DNA from: Patescibacteria group bacterium
GTDB lineage: Bacteria > Patescibacteriota > Microgenomatia > 2-02-FULL-39-11
DNA: 32,584 nucleotides
Direction of reading: 5' to 3'
Assembly (NCBI GenBank): GCA_023379265.1
Contig: JAMCUI010000008.1
Span: forward strand, 1-32,584
Part shown: piece after piece, positions 1 to 6,745 of the stretch
Numbering within the stretch: position 1 is the stretch's first letter
Layout of the letters: the number at the start of each line of letters is the position of its first letter
Program-made: the position numbers and the translations under genes
The notes under the pieces: generated by a model
What the model was told of the DNA's origin: nothing
Seen by the model: the letters and a program-made list of their open reading frames with translations, nothing else
Database searches by the model: none

Positions 1-2
1 GG

Positions 3-803
3 AAATATCTTACGGAGAAAAAAGTCACCGACATCCCCCTGAACAAAAACACTCTCTATATCAGCCAGCCGGTCACCAGCATTGACGGAAAACTTACCGC
101 GATAAACGGCAACACCATTACCGTCACTCATCATTACGTACTTTCTGCAAGTGTAGGCGATATTCCCCGGGACCAGAAAAGCAAAGATGTCAGTTTCCAG
201 TTTTCCGTGACGCCTCAGACCAAGATTTTCCGCCCGCCAACCTTTATCCCCTATCTTTTCAAAAAAGAGCAGGATACCAGTGACCAGATACTGCAACAAA
301 ACGAGCTGAAAACCGGCCAGTTTGTCATGGTGCAGACCAATGGAGATTTACAGGTTACCCAATCAATACCATATCGAGCAACCTCTATCCAGGTGACCCG
401 TATCGCCAACAATGTCAGCGGTACGATATCTGCGGTTACGGGTACTACCATGACCATCAATGCACCTTTACCACCTTTGCCAGCTTCATTTCCACCGCAA
501 ACGCTGACTTCACCTCAAACATATACGGTCCGCGTCACCCCTGATACGGAAATATCGCAACGAGAATATAACGAAGGCGCACCACACCAATTAGACATGA
601 GCTCCCTCACCAAGGGAGCACCGGTTGCCGCGTATACCACACAAGACACAGGAGTGGAACACACTATCACCGCTCTTCTTATTACCGTGTTTGACCGGCG
701 TCCGGCTCCATCTCCCTCCGCAACATCAAGTATTCCAACTGTCCCAACAGCAAGTACCCAAAGTCCAACGGGTGCAGCCACCCAGCCGCCAACTTCCCGG
801 TGA
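3..803 (+). CDS. Exported/surface protein of unknown function, 5'-truncated by window edge
   Basis: The reading frame is open from the first bases of the window, so the gene begins upstream; about 266 residues are visible up to the TGA at 801-803. The protein contains at least two similar beta-rich segments, one near VTSIDGKLTAINGNTITVTH and one near VSGTISAVTGTTMTINA. These resemble the short 'G-I-x-V-x-G-x-x-I-T-V' strand pattern of DUF5666-like domains. The last 35 residues or so are a Pro/Ser/Thr-rich low-complexity tail, typical of secreted or envelope proteins in this window. No enzyme motif is visible. The N-terminus, and so any signal peptide or membrane anchor, is missing. The downstream neighbour is a toxin-antitoxin pair with its own promoter, so no functional link is implied. 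The reading frame is certain, the function is not. Confidence 0.75.
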   Translation, partial: KYLTEKKVTDIPLNKNTLYISQPVTSIDGKLTAINGNTITVTHHYVLSASVGDIPRDQKSKDVSFQFSVTPQTKIFRPPTFIPYLFKKEQDTSDQILQQNELKTGQFVMVQTNGDLQVTQSIPYRATSIQVTRIANNVSGTISAVTGTTMTINAPLPPLPASFPPQTLTSPQTYTVRVTPDTEISQREYNEGAPHQLDMSSLTKGAPVAAYTTQDTGVEHTITALLITVFDRRPAPSPSATSSIPTVPTASTQSPTGAATQPPTSR

Positions 804-881
804 CCGCCGATTATTCTACGCTCCCGGGGTAAATCAGATGCGATACTTATAACACAGCGATTACGTGTTTGCACCTTGTTC

Positions 882-898
882 TAGAACTTCAAGTTCTA
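882..898. promoter_or_regulatory. Perfect 8-bp-arm palindrome upstream of the toxin-antitoxin promoter
   Basis: TAGAACTT and AAGTTCTA are exact reverse complements separated by one base. The site lies about 25 bp upstream of the -35 box of the brnT promoter. It could be an operator or a tight hairpin at the end of the preceding gene; there is no T-tract directly after it. Confidence 0.4.
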
Positions 899-922
899 AT
901 TAAATGGACTATTCTATTCTTC

Positions 923-958
923 TTGACTTTCAGATAATGTATGTATATCATATGTACA
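923..958 (+). promoter_or_regulatory. Sigma70-type promoter with overlapping pseudo-palindrome for the brnT-brnA operon
   Basis: TTGACT (923-928), a 17-bp spacer and TATCAT (946-951) form a near-consensus promoter. The predicted start point, about 957-959, falls on the ATG at 959, so the mRNA would be leaderless. An imperfect palindrome (TGTATAT at 942-948, ATGTACA at 952-958) is centred on the -10 box. That is where an autoregulating RHH antitoxin would be expected to bind. Confidence 0.6.
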
Positions 959-1252
959 ATGCTTGATCTGAGCAAATATAAGAGTTTTGAATGGGATAAA
1001 GGAAATTTTGACAAAAGTTATCACAAACACGGCATAAGTCCCAATGAATCAGAAGAAATATTTTTAGACGAAGAGCTCAAAATCTTAAAAGATATCAGAC
1101 ATTCACAAAAAGAAGAAAGGTTTATAGCTTTAGGTACAGTTTTTTCCGGTAAAAAATTATTTGTTGTTTTCACTTTACGGGGCGAGAAAATCAGAATCAT
1201 CTCTGTCCGCCCGATGAACAAAAAGGAAAGGGAGAATTATGAAAAAACTTAA
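959..1252 (+). CDS. brnT: BrnT-family type II toxin
   Basis: The 97-residue protein shows the BrnT pattern: an N-terminal FEWDKGNFDKSYHKHGI segment, a D-x-R-H-x-x-x-E-E-R stretch in the middle, a central hydrophobic strand (LFVVFTLR) and the C-terminal R-I-I-S-V-R-P-M-x-x-x-E-R-x-x-Y. BrnT proteins are small RelE-fold ribonucleases that arrest translation and are neutralised by a DNA-binding antitoxin. An ATG six codons upstream (941) is in frame. The ATG at 959 is preferred because the family normally starts close to the FEWD motif and the promoter predicts transcription to begin there. The gene overlaps the antitoxin gene by 14 bp, the usual toxin-first brnTA order. Family assignment is confident from motifs; activity is inferred. 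Confidence 0.85.
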   Translation: MLDLSKYKSFEWDKGNFDKSYHKHGISPNESEEIFLDEELKILKDIRHSQKEERFIALGTVFSGKKLFVVFTLRGEKIRIISVRPMNKKERENYEKT

Positions 1253-1493
1253 AAAAATTCCTTATTTTAAGTCAGAACAGGAGGAGAGAAAATTTTGGCA
1301 AAAAGTTGACTCAACCGGATATGTTGATTATTCCAGACTGGAAAAAGCGCGATTTCCGAATTTAAAACTAACCAGTAAACCTATTACCATCCGCCTGCCG
1401 GTTTCGCTTTTGGAAAGAGTGAAAATTAAAGCCAATCGTCTCGATATTCCATATCAATCTTATATCAAACAACTGATTGCCAGAGGTTTATAA
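1239..1493 (+). CDS. brnA: CopG/BrnA-type ribbon-helix-helix antitoxin
   Basis: The 84-residue protein starts inside the end of brnT. Its N-terminal half (KIPYFKSEQEERKFWQKVDS) matches the toxin-binding part of CopG-type antitoxins. Its C-terminal half (KPITIRLPVSLLERVKIKAN, then IPYQSYIKQLIARGL) is a ribbon-helix-helix DNA-binding domain whose beta strand is PITIRL. Such antitoxins bind and inhibit the partner toxin and repress their own promoter as dimers. Candidate operators are the pseudo-palindrome over the -10 box at 942-958 and the palindrome at 882-898. The start ATG at 1239 sits after GGAAAGGGAG, a good ribosome-binding site inside the toxin gene, which would couple translation of the two. 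The family is clear; whether to call it BrnA or generic CopG antitoxin is a naming choice. Confidence 0.85.
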   Translation: MKKLKKIPYFKSEQEERKFWQKVDSTGYVDYSRLEKARFPNLKLTSKPITIRLPVSLLERVKIKANRLDIPYQSYIKQLIARGL

Positions 1494-1563
1494 AACACAT
1501 AACTCAATTTCTCCCCATAACCGTTGATAAGGGTATCCTGAAATAGGGTCCTGTAAGAACAGC

Positions 1564-1592
1564 TTTACAAATTATCAGCAGGATGGTAAAAT
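1564..1592 (+). promoter_or_regulatory. Promoter of rplK-rplA
   Basis: TTTACA (1564-1569), a 17-bp spacer and TAAAAT (1587-1592) give a good sigma70-like promoter. Transcription would start near 1599, leaving a leader of about 120 nt before rplK. Confidence 0.55.
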
Positions 1593-1633
1593 CTTTTTAC
1601 CTGATATGAAATATTGTTAGGGAGGCGGGAGTA

Positions 1634-1682
1634 GGAGCCGGAACAAATCTTATTTAATCTGTTTTGTTTGCTCCTTTTCTTT
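1634..1682 (+). terminator. Hairpin with T-rich tail in the rplK leader (possible attenuator)
   Basis: GGAGC (1634-1638) pairs with GCTCC (1670-1674) and AACAAA (1642-1647) with TTTGTT (1663-1668), followed by TTTTCTTT. It lies between the predicted promoter and rplK. It may therefore be a regulated terminator of the ribosomal operon, or simply the terminator of an upstream transcript. Confidence 0.45.
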
Positions 1683-1721
1683 CCTCGTTTATTTCTTAGT
1701 TCTTAATTTGTAATTTAGTCT

Positions 1722-2147
1722 ATGCCAGCAAAAAAAGTAAAAACAGTGATAAAACTAAATCTTCCGGCAGGTACAGCAACTCCGGCGCCTCCTGTTGGTC
1801 CGGCTCTTGGTCAACACGGACTGCCTATAATGGATTTTGTCCGCGCCTATAATGACAAAACAGCCAAACAGAAAGGACAGATCATCCCGGCCGTCATCAC
1901 TGTCTATACCGACCGTACTTTTTCCTTTATCACCAAACTGCCACCCGTTGCCGAAATGATAAAGAAAAAGCTGGGGCTGGAAAAAGGTTCCGGTAAAGCA
2001 GGCCGCGAACAGGCAGGGATGCTAACACGCCAAATCGCCGAAGAAATCGGAAAGGAAAAAATGGCAGACCTCAATTGTGATACGGTTGAGGCAGCCGCAA
2101 AAATAGTCATGGGAACAGCCAGAAGCATGGGAATTAAAGTTGAGTAA
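1722..2147 (+). CDS. rplK: 50S ribosomal protein L11
   Basis: The 141-residue protein has the usual bacterial L11 length and signature: a Lys-rich N-terminus (MPAKKVKTVIKLNLPAG), the proline-containing APPVGPALGQHG loop, and the C-terminal rRNA-binding domain with G-x-A-R-S-M-G-I near the end. L11 binds the GTPase-associated region of 23S rRNA with the L10-L12 stalk. The gene is first of a two-gene unit, 14 nt ahead of rplA, and is followed further down by rplJ-rplL. The nusG and secE genes that often precede it are not present; a toxin-antitoxin pair lies upstream instead. Identification is certain. Confidence 0.98.
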   Translation: MPAKKVKTVIKLNLPAGTATPAPPVGPALGQHGLPIMDFVRAYNDKTAKQKGQIIPAVITVYTDRTFSFITKLPPVAEMIKKKLGLEKGSGKAGREQAGMLTRQIAEEIGKEKMADLNCDTVEAAAKIVMGTARSMGIKVE

Positions 2148-2161
2148 GTGAATTTCTAAAT

Positions 2162-3034
2162 ATGGGAAAAATCAAAGTTGCCACACTAGGTTCAGAAGAC
2201 GAAAAAGCCCTCCGCGAAAAAAAGGAACGCCAGCGCGAAGAAAAAAAGAAGCGTGAGCAAGCCCGGAAGGTACATATTGCGGGACTTAAGGGCGGTCAAA
2301 GGATCAAATCTCTTGAGGGAGACGAAGCTGAAGTGGAAAAAATGGCCAAATTAGCAGAGGAAGTGGAAAAAGATCAGGCTGAAGGCATAAAATCTGAAGG
2401 GGAAGAAAAGAAAACAAAGAAAAAGGTACGCATCCGTGTCCGGTCACAAAAATACAAAGAGGCCCTCATGAAAATTGACCATGATAAACAATATTCCATC
2501 AGTGAAGCGGTTTCTCTTTTGCGAGAAGTCTCGTTTGCCAAATTCGGCGGATCCGTAGAGCTTCATATAAATACTTCTGAAAAAGGTCTTCGCGGAAATG
2601 TAAAATTGCCACATGGCACAGGGAAAGAGGTGCGGGTGGCCATCGCAAATGCCGAAACAATAGACAAACTGGTGGAACAGGTGGAAAAAGGCAAAATAGA
2701 TTTTGACGCACTTGTAGCCCACCCGGCTGTCATGGGCAAATTGGCCAGGGTAGCCAAATTTTTGGGACCTAAGGGACTCATGCCCAACCCCAAAGCCGGC
2801 ACCATCTCCCCTACTCCAGAAAAGATTGCGGAGAAATTCAAAGCAGGAGAGATAAACTGGAAAACGGAATCGGAATTCCCCATCATACACCAAGTGATTG
2901 GCAAGATGGCTTTCAAAGACAACCAGCTTACCGAGAACTTTGAGGCCTTCATAAAATCAGTCTCTCCCATGAAAATAAAAGCCATCACACTGAAATCTAC
3001 AATGTCCCCGGCAATTAAGGTTAAGGTCGAATAA
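2162..3034 (+). CDS. rplA: 50S ribosomal protein L1 with long charged N-terminal extension
   Basis: Residues from about 88 onward form a normal L1 protein: YSISEAVSLLREVSFAKFGG, LPHGTGKEVRVA, then FLGPKGLMPNPKAGT, the L1 signature. L1 binds 23S rRNA at the mobile L1 stalk and in many bacteria represses its own operon. The protein is 290 residues against the usual 230 or so. The extra N-terminal part is rich in Lys and Glu (for example EKKKREQARK and GEEKKTKKKVRIRVRSQK), probably disordered or coiled-coil, and has no recognisable domain. The ATG at 2162 is kept because the whole extension is open and follows rplK by 14 nt, although internal starts exist. Similar extensions occur in Microgenomates as far as I recall. 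Confidence 0.96.
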   Translation: MGKIKVATLGSEDEKALREKKERQREEKKKREQARKVHIAGLKGGQRIKSLEGDEAEVEKMAKLAEEVEKDQAEGIKSEGEEKKTKKKVRIRVRSQKYKEALMKIDHDKQYSISEAVSLLREVSFAKFGGSVELHINTSEKGLRGNVKLPHGTGKEVRVAIANAETIDKLVEQVEKGKIDFDALVAHPAVMGKLARVAKFLGPKGLMPNPKAGTISPTPEKIAEKFKAGEINWKTESEFPIIHQVIGKMAFKDNQLTENFEAFIKSVSPMKIKAITLKSTMSPAIKVKVE

Positions 3035-3145
3035 CCGCATTCGAAACTGTCTGCCGGCAGGGAGATCCGCCATGTCCTCCGGGATTAAGGTACAAGTCGG
3101 ACAAACTCCACTCTTCTATTGAAATCTTATAAATTCAAGCAACCC

Positions 3146-3174
3146 TTGACAACACACTTTTTCCTCAATATGAT
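3146..3174 (+). promoter_or_regulatory. Near-perfect promoter predicting a leaderless transcript
   Basis: TTGACA (3146-3151), exactly 17 bp, then TATGAT (3169-3174). The start point would be about 3180-3182, coinciding with an in-frame ATG at 3182. The -10 box itself contains the alternative ATG codons at 3170 and 3173, which argues against those as translation starts. Confidence 0.7.
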
Positions 3175-3181
3175 GGAGAAA

Positions 3182-3637
3182 ATGGCAAAAACAAATTCAT
3201 CATCTCCTCTGGCGCAGCTGGAAAATACTCTTGACCTTTATTGTGGCCAGAAAGCCCCGGCTCTTCCGACTAAATGGAAAGAGACGATAGTAAAAGTTGC
3301 TCCATGGATTACGCTTATATTCCTTCTTCTTAGCCTTCCAGCTGTACTGGCACTTCTTGGAATTGGAGCACTTCTTACTCCGGTAAGCTATCTGGGAGGA
3401 CCTACGTTTGGAATAACCTATACTTTATCACTTGTCTTTTTGGCTATTACAATAGTACTGGAAGCACTATCTCTTCCCGGACTTTTCAAAAAATCCAAAC
3501 AAGGTTGGAGTTTTGTTTACTACTCCACACTGGTTGGCGTCATTTCCAATATAGTTTACTTTAATCCAGGCGGCATCATACTTGGCACCGTCATCCCTCT
3601 CTACTTCCTCTTCCAGATAAAATCGTATTACAAATAA
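3182..3637 (+). CDS. Small multi-pass membrane protein, unknown function
   Basis: The protein is about 151 residues if started at the ATG at 3182, chosen because the strong promoter places the transcript 5' end there. The frame is open further upstream, with in-frame ATG at 3170 and 3173. After a soluble segment (LAQLENTLDLYCGQKAPALP) there are about four hydrophobic helices: PWITLIFLLLSLPAVLALLG, FGITYTLSLVFLAITIVLEA, one around SFVYYSTLVGVISNIVYF, and a last one around GIILGTVIPLYFLFQI. It ends in a charged tail. I recall similar proteins in other Microgenomates but no function. It lies alone between rplA and the L10 leader with its own promoter, so it is probably not part of the ribosomal operon. 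Confidence 0.75.
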   Translation: MAKTNSSSPLAQLENTLDLYCGQKAPALPTKWKETIVKVAPWITLIFLLLSLPAVLALLGIGALLTPVSYLGGPTFGITYTLSLVFLAITIVLEALSLPGLFKKSKQGWSFVYYSTLVGVISNIVYFNPGGIILGTVIPLYFLFQIKSYYK

Positions 3638-3712
3638 CGCTTTTTTAGAACTTACACCTTGGGTACACGTAAGCGTCATTCCCGACCAGCTTCGCCGAAG
3701 CTCCCGCTTCGT

Positions 3713-3797
3713 CTAGAACTCATCTCGATATTCTATTTTTAGCTTCGCTTATTGCTAATGTTCATGCTTGAGAATGAGGTTTTGAGATGACTTCTAG
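3713..3797. repeat. Interspersed inverted-repeat element, copy 1 (within a larger palindrome about 3673-3840)
   Basis: The 14-bp ends CTAGAACTCATCTC and GAGATGACTTCTAG are inverted repeats with one mismatch. The element is embedded in a wider palindrome whose outer parts contain ATTCCCGA (about 3678) and TCGGGAAT (about 3832). A related element with the same left end and the internal words TTTTTAGCTTCG and TTTTGAGAT is at 29098-29292. No protein is encoded. The 318 nt from 3638 to 3955 hold this repeat, a GC-rich hairpin near 3858-3876 (TGCCTCGCCGGCAAGGCGGG) and the start of the L10 leader promoter. Confidence 0.7.
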
Positions 3798-3943
3798 TCG
3801 AAGACGAGGCGAGTCAGTGAGACAAGCCTGATCGGGAATCCGGATTATCTCCTTCCTGCCTCGCCGGCAAGGCGGGCTTGAGAATGACACGTGGCGTGAA
3901 GGTAGAAATGCCGCTTTTTCCACTTGCGCGTTTTTCCACTTTA

Positions 3944-4133
3944 TGGTATAAATTAGAGGTCCAAAGACAGTAGGCGGTTTAGTTGTTAGTTATTGGTTAT
4001 AAGTGACAACTAAATAGAAGACCTACCGAGGAAAATAAAGAATTAAGAATCAGGAATCAAGAATGAAGGACAAAAAATCCCTTTATTCCTTATTCATAAT
4101 TCCCGCTTCCCCGGTAGAGCCGGGGATTTTTTA
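3944..4133 (+). ncRNA. Ribosomal protein L10 leader (rplJ leader) with extended -10 promoter at its start
   Basis: An extended -10 box (TG-G-TATAAA, 3944-3952) precedes CCAAAGACAGTAGGCGG (3961-3977), then CCTACCGAGG (4022-4031), then an intrinsic terminator just before rplJ. This is the arrangement of the L10(L12) leader known from Firmicutes. GTAGG (3970-3974) can pair with CCTAC (4022-4026) as in the protein-bound form. CTACCG (4023-4028) can instead pair with CGGTAG (4112-4117), which is the 5' arm of the terminator, giving an antiterminator. The sequence therefore shows both states of a switch. The apical part is filled with AT-rich low-complexity sequence. Confidence 0.85.
4107..4133 (+). 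terminator. Attenuator terminator of the L10 leader
   Basis: CCCCGG (4109-4114) and CCGGGG (4120-4125) form a stem with a 5-nt loop, followed by ATTTTTTATT. It lies 26 nt ahead of rplJ, so in the terminated state rplJ-rplL would be off. Confidence 0.85.
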
Positions 4134-4158
4134 TTAAGCAAAGGAAAAGGAGAAAATT

Positions 4159-4722
4159 ATGTCAAAACAAGCCAAAAAAATCACGGGTAAGTCAAGAAAG
4201 ACTGATACAGTCAAAGCTCTTTCTGAAAAACTTGCCAAAACCAAATCGTTATTCCTGACTGATTATAGAGGTCTTACCCATAAACAGATGGAAGAGTTGC
4301 GCCGCGCTCTAAAAAAAGCTGAAGCTGACTTTTTGGTAGCCAAAAATACGCTTCTGAAAATTGCCTTAAAAGACTGGAACAGCGAGGCTGAGAAAGAATT
4401 GGATTCATTACTGAATAACCCCACTGCCACATTTTTTACCTATGGTGATGAGGTAACCGCCATAAAAATTCTTGCACAGTTTATGAAGGCTAACCAGCTG
4501 CCCAAAATAAAAGCAGGAGTGTTTGGCGGCAAACAGGTTTCAGAAGCAGATTTCCAGAAACTAGCAAGTCTCCCGTCACGCGAAATCCTTTTGGCTACAC
4601 TTGCCGCAAGACTGCAGTCCCCCGTATCGGGGTTGCACAATGCCCTCAGTTGGAATTTGCGGAAATTTGTCACGGTTTTAGATAACATCAAAAACAAAAA
4701 GCCTCAGACAGCGGCTAATTGA
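4159..4722 (+). CDS. rplJ: 50S ribosomal protein L10
   Basis: The 187-residue protein carries the L10 pattern: SLFLTDYRGLTHKQMEELRR followed by KKAEADFLVAKNTLLKIAL, then a central domain and a C-terminal helix that would bind L7/L12 dimers. L10 anchors the stalk on 23S rRNA and, as the L10(L12)n complex, is the expected ligand of the leader upstream. A Shine-Dalgarno sequence (AAAAGGAG) lies 8 nt before the ATG, in contrast to the many leaderless-looking genes in this window. The gene is co-transcribed with rplL, 55 nt downstream. Identification is certain. Confidence 0.97.
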   Translation: MSKQAKKITGKSRKTDTVKALSEKLAKTKSLFLTDYRGLTHKQMEELRRALKKAEADFLVAKNTLLKIALKDWNSEAEKELDSLLNNPTATFFTYGDEVTAIKILAQFMKANQLPKIKAGVFGGKQVSEADFQKLASLPSREILLATLAARLQSPVSGLHNALSWNLRKFVTVLDNIKNKKPQTAAN

Positions 4723-4777
4723 AATTAAAAATATTGCTTCAAAATCTTTTTTATTCACAGGAAGGATGGTGATATAA

Positions 4778-5167
4778 ATGGCAAAACTTACAAAGGAAGA
4801 AATACTCAAAGCGGTGGAAGAAATGTCAGTTCTGGAACTAGCAGATCTGGTCAAATCTTTGGAAGAGAAATTCGGAGTTTCAGCAGCACCGGTAGCTGTG
4901 GCAGCACCCGCAGCAGCAGCCGGAGCAGCAGCTACAGATGCGGCATCAGAACAGACTACGTTTAACGTAGTCCTTACAAATGCCGGAGCCAACAAGATAA
5001 GTGCGATTAAGGTGGTACGCGAGTTAGTACCCACACTTGGTCTTCAGGAAGCAAAAGCACTGGTCGAGTCAGCTCCTAAGGATGTCCTTACAGGTGTCAA
5101 CAAAAAGACAGCTGAGGAAGCCAAGGCAAAACTGACTGCCGCTGGAGCTACAGTTGAACTGAAATAA
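4778..5167 (+). CDS. rplL: 50S ribosomal protein L7/L12
   Basis: The 129-residue protein has the N-terminal dimerisation helices ([20 protein letters not shown]), an Ala-rich flexible hinge (about residues 37-53) and the C-terminal factor-binding domain with [23 protein letters not shown]12 forms the multimeric ribosomal stalk that recruits translation GTPases. The start ATG follows GGAAGGATGGTGAT. It is the last gene of the rplJ-rplL unit and is followed by a clear terminator at 5229-5252. Nothing unusual is seen. Confidence 0.98.
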   Translation: MAKLTKEEILKAVEEMSVLELADLVKSLEEKFGVSAAPVAVAAPAAAAGAAATDAASEQTTFNVVLTNAGANKISAIKVVRELVPTLGLQEAKALVESAPKDVLTGVNKKTAEEAKAKLTAAGATVELK

Positions 5168-5228
5168 TTTCTAAATTGAATTTTAAGTCTCAATTTGACA
5201 TTTGAGCTTTGAAATTATAAAACGTATT

Positions 5229-5252
5229 CCCCTCCCATAAAGAGGGGTTTTA
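5229..5252 (+). terminator. Intrinsic terminator after rplL
   Basis: CCCCTC (5229-5234) pairs with GAGGGG (5242-5247) over a 7-nt loop, followed by TTTTA. Confidence 0.8.
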
Positions 5253-5268
5253 CGTACCCGGAAACTAC

Positions 5269-5297
5269 TTGACATTCTCTTTACTACTGTGATACAT
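5269..5297 (+). promoter_or_regulatory. Promoter of a structured leader or small RNA
   Basis: TTGACA (5269-5274), 17 bp, then ATACAT (5292-5297), or GATACA with a 16-bp spacer. The predicted start is about 5303, some 170 nt upstream of the next start codon. Confidence 0.5.
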
Positions 5298-5302
5298 TAA
5301 GC

Positions 5303-5400
5303 GAGAGATTGAGATTCAAAAGATTATAAGTAATTATTAAGTCTCAATCTGTTCTTGATTTTCCACTGCCTCAATTATTATTAACGTTCTTGAGGTAGTT
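5303..5400 (+). ncRNA. Candidate structured RNA or 5' leader with two strong hairpins
   Basis: AGATTGAGA (5306-5314) pairs perfectly with TCTCAATCT (5342-5350). ACTGCCTCAA (5365-5374) pairs with TTGAGGTAGT (5390-5399) with one G-U. Both lie directly downstream of a promoter and upstream of a small HTH gene. I recognise no known RNA family. The rest of the stretch up to 5473 is AT-rich low-complexity sequence. Confidence 0.4.
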
Positions 5401-5473
5401 AATTAGTTAAAGTTATTAGTCTATCTCCGTTTCTAAATAACTAACAACTTACAACTAATAACTAATATCTATT

Positions 5474-5677
5474 ATGGCGCTAGGCGATGAATGGCCAGAT
5501 TTGTTAACTGTCCGGGAAGTTGCAAAAATTTTAAGAGTCTCCCCTCTCACAATCAAAAGATGGGGTAAGCGCGGAAAACTCCCTGCTATAAGAATTAATT
5601 CCCGCGGTGACAGAAGGTATAAAAAAGAGGCTGTCCTGTGGCTTTTGGGCTTGCAACAAAAAGGTCAGACTGTTTAA
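5474..5677 (+). CDS. Small excisionase/MerR-like HTH protein
   Basis: The 67-residue protein is one winged-helix domain: LLTVREVAKILRVSPLTIKRWGKRGKLPAIRI, then the wing with DRRYKKEAVLWLL. This is the HTH_17 pattern found in phage excisionases, AlpA-like regulators and many small bacterial DNA-binding proteins. It probably binds DNA as a regulator; no partner integrase lies next to it. A long leader with two hairpins precedes it. It is convergent with galT, whose end is only 55 bp away. The ATG at 5474 has no evident Shine-Dalgarno sequence. The domain is clear, its targets are unknown. Confidence 0.85.
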   Translation: MALGDEWPDLLTVREVAKILRVSPLTIKRWGKRGKLPAIRINSRGDRRYKKEAVLWLLGLQQKGQTV

Positions 5678-5731
5678 GAGTCAAGCGCGTATCGGTACTG
5701 AAAATAATTTCTTCACGCTTAACGCTTTCTG

Positions 5732-6589
5732 CTAGATATCAATTCCCATCAATTCTTTTGCTGCATCAGTAGGATCAGCCACGTTGACTGACAAACCGGT
5801 ACCAAGCTCAAATCCGGCACGATGTACAAGACGGGGAATAATACGGATAAACCAATCTTTTCCGTGGTGGATATAGTAATTGTAGGCAAATGGTAAAGTA
5901 CCGTGATTTTTCTTTGTCGCTATTTCCTCATATTTCTTATATAATCTTCTAATTGCCCTTTGTAATAATCCTGACAATATCTTCAACTCTTCATCTGTCG
6001 TCTCGGCAAAATTTGTCCCTTCTTTTTTAGGAGCAATCCATACCTCATAAGGCCATTGGGAAAAATCAGGACAATAAGTATAAAACAAATCATTTTCCTC
6101 AAGGATATTCATCACCGGCTCACGCACCAAGGCATCCAGATTTATCTGGTGGGGTATAACTACCACCTGGGAATGAGGATGGGCAAGGGAGGCCCCGGCA
6201 TGTTCGCCATGATTGGAAAATACGATGACATGACCGTCAGTCATATGCGTCTGGAACCTGGACCTATATACAGACAGCAATAATTGAATATGAGCCAAGT
6301 CAAAATCCTGAATATCTTTATCATGTTTGTCACTGTGCACTATAACCTCATGAATGTCGGTGATGGGAAATTTGTTGGGAAATACCCGTATCTTCCATCC
6401 CGGCTTTTCCTTCTCTCCTTCCCCCAACCTCATAATCTCCGGAGGCGTTTCGCATTCATTGCCCGGACAAAAAGGGCAGACATGAGATTTTTCTGCAGAA
6501 ACAACATGAGTATCCGCCGGTCTGGCTGTCCGTGCCGGAGCAATCACTATCCATCTTTGCGTCTTTACATCGGGTACAAATTTAGCCAT
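5732..6589 (-). CDS. galT: Galactose-1-phosphate uridylyltransferase (GalT-type HIT-superfamily nucleotidyltransferase)
   Basis: The 285-residue protein has the GalT hallmark SLAHPHSQ (residues 134-141). His139 corresponds to the nucleophile that becomes uridylylated and His137 to a structural metal ligand. C38-P-F-C41 matches the first metal-binding pair. Other family landmarks are FPNKFP (70-75), HEVIVH (80-85), VIVFSNHGEHAGASL, and PYEVWIAPK in the C-terminal half. GalT transfers UMP between UDP-glucose and galactose-1-phosphate in the Leloir pathway. It is shorter than E. coli GalT (about 350), so it could instead be a related sugar-phosphate nucleotidyltransferase. No galK or galE is in the window. 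It is divergent from a glycoside hydrolase gene. Confidence 0.88.
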   Translation of the reverse strand: MAKFVPDVKTQRWIVIAPARTARPADTHVVSAEKSHVCPFCPGNECETPPEIMRLGEGEKEKPGWKIRVFPNKFPITDIHEVIVHSDKHDKDIQDFDLAHIQLLLSVYRSRFQTHMTDGHVIVFSNHGEHAGASLAHPHSQVVVIPHQINLDALVREPVMNILEENDLFYTYCPDFSQWPYEVWIAPKKEGTNFAETTDEELKILSGLLQRAIRRLYKKYEEIATKKNHGTLPFAYNYYIHHGKDWFIRIIPRLVHRAGFELGTGLSVNVADPTDAAKELMGIDI

Positions 6590-6606
6590 ATATTTAAGAA
6601 TAATAA

Positions 6607-6612
6607 ATTATA
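6607..6612 (-). promoter_or_regulatory. -10 box of galT
   Basis: On the minus strand TATAAT lies 17 nt upstream of the galT ATG, predicting a 5' leader of only about 10 nt. A -35 box is not clear. Confidence 0.4.
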
Positions 6613-6655
6613 AATCTGGAATCAAGAATAAACAATGAGAAGTACCAACAAAGAT

Positions 6656-6706
6656 TTGTATACTGGATATCTGTAAGGTAGAATACATTAATAATATATT
6701 ATTAAT
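6656..6706 (+). promoter_or_regulatory. Promoter with a perfect 20-bp palindrome over the start site, upstream of the first glycoside hydrolase
   Basis: TTGTAT (6656-6661), 17 bp, then TAGAAT (6679-6684). Bases 6687-6706 are a perfect palindrome (ATTAATAATA and its reverse complement) that would cover +1. A second small hairpin with CCGG arms follows at 6716-6731. The palindrome sits between galT and the hydrolase gene and looks like an operator for a dimeric repressor. Confidence 0.45.
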
Positions 6707-6745
6707 AAAATAAGTCCGGTAATATATCCGGAACAAACCACAAGA

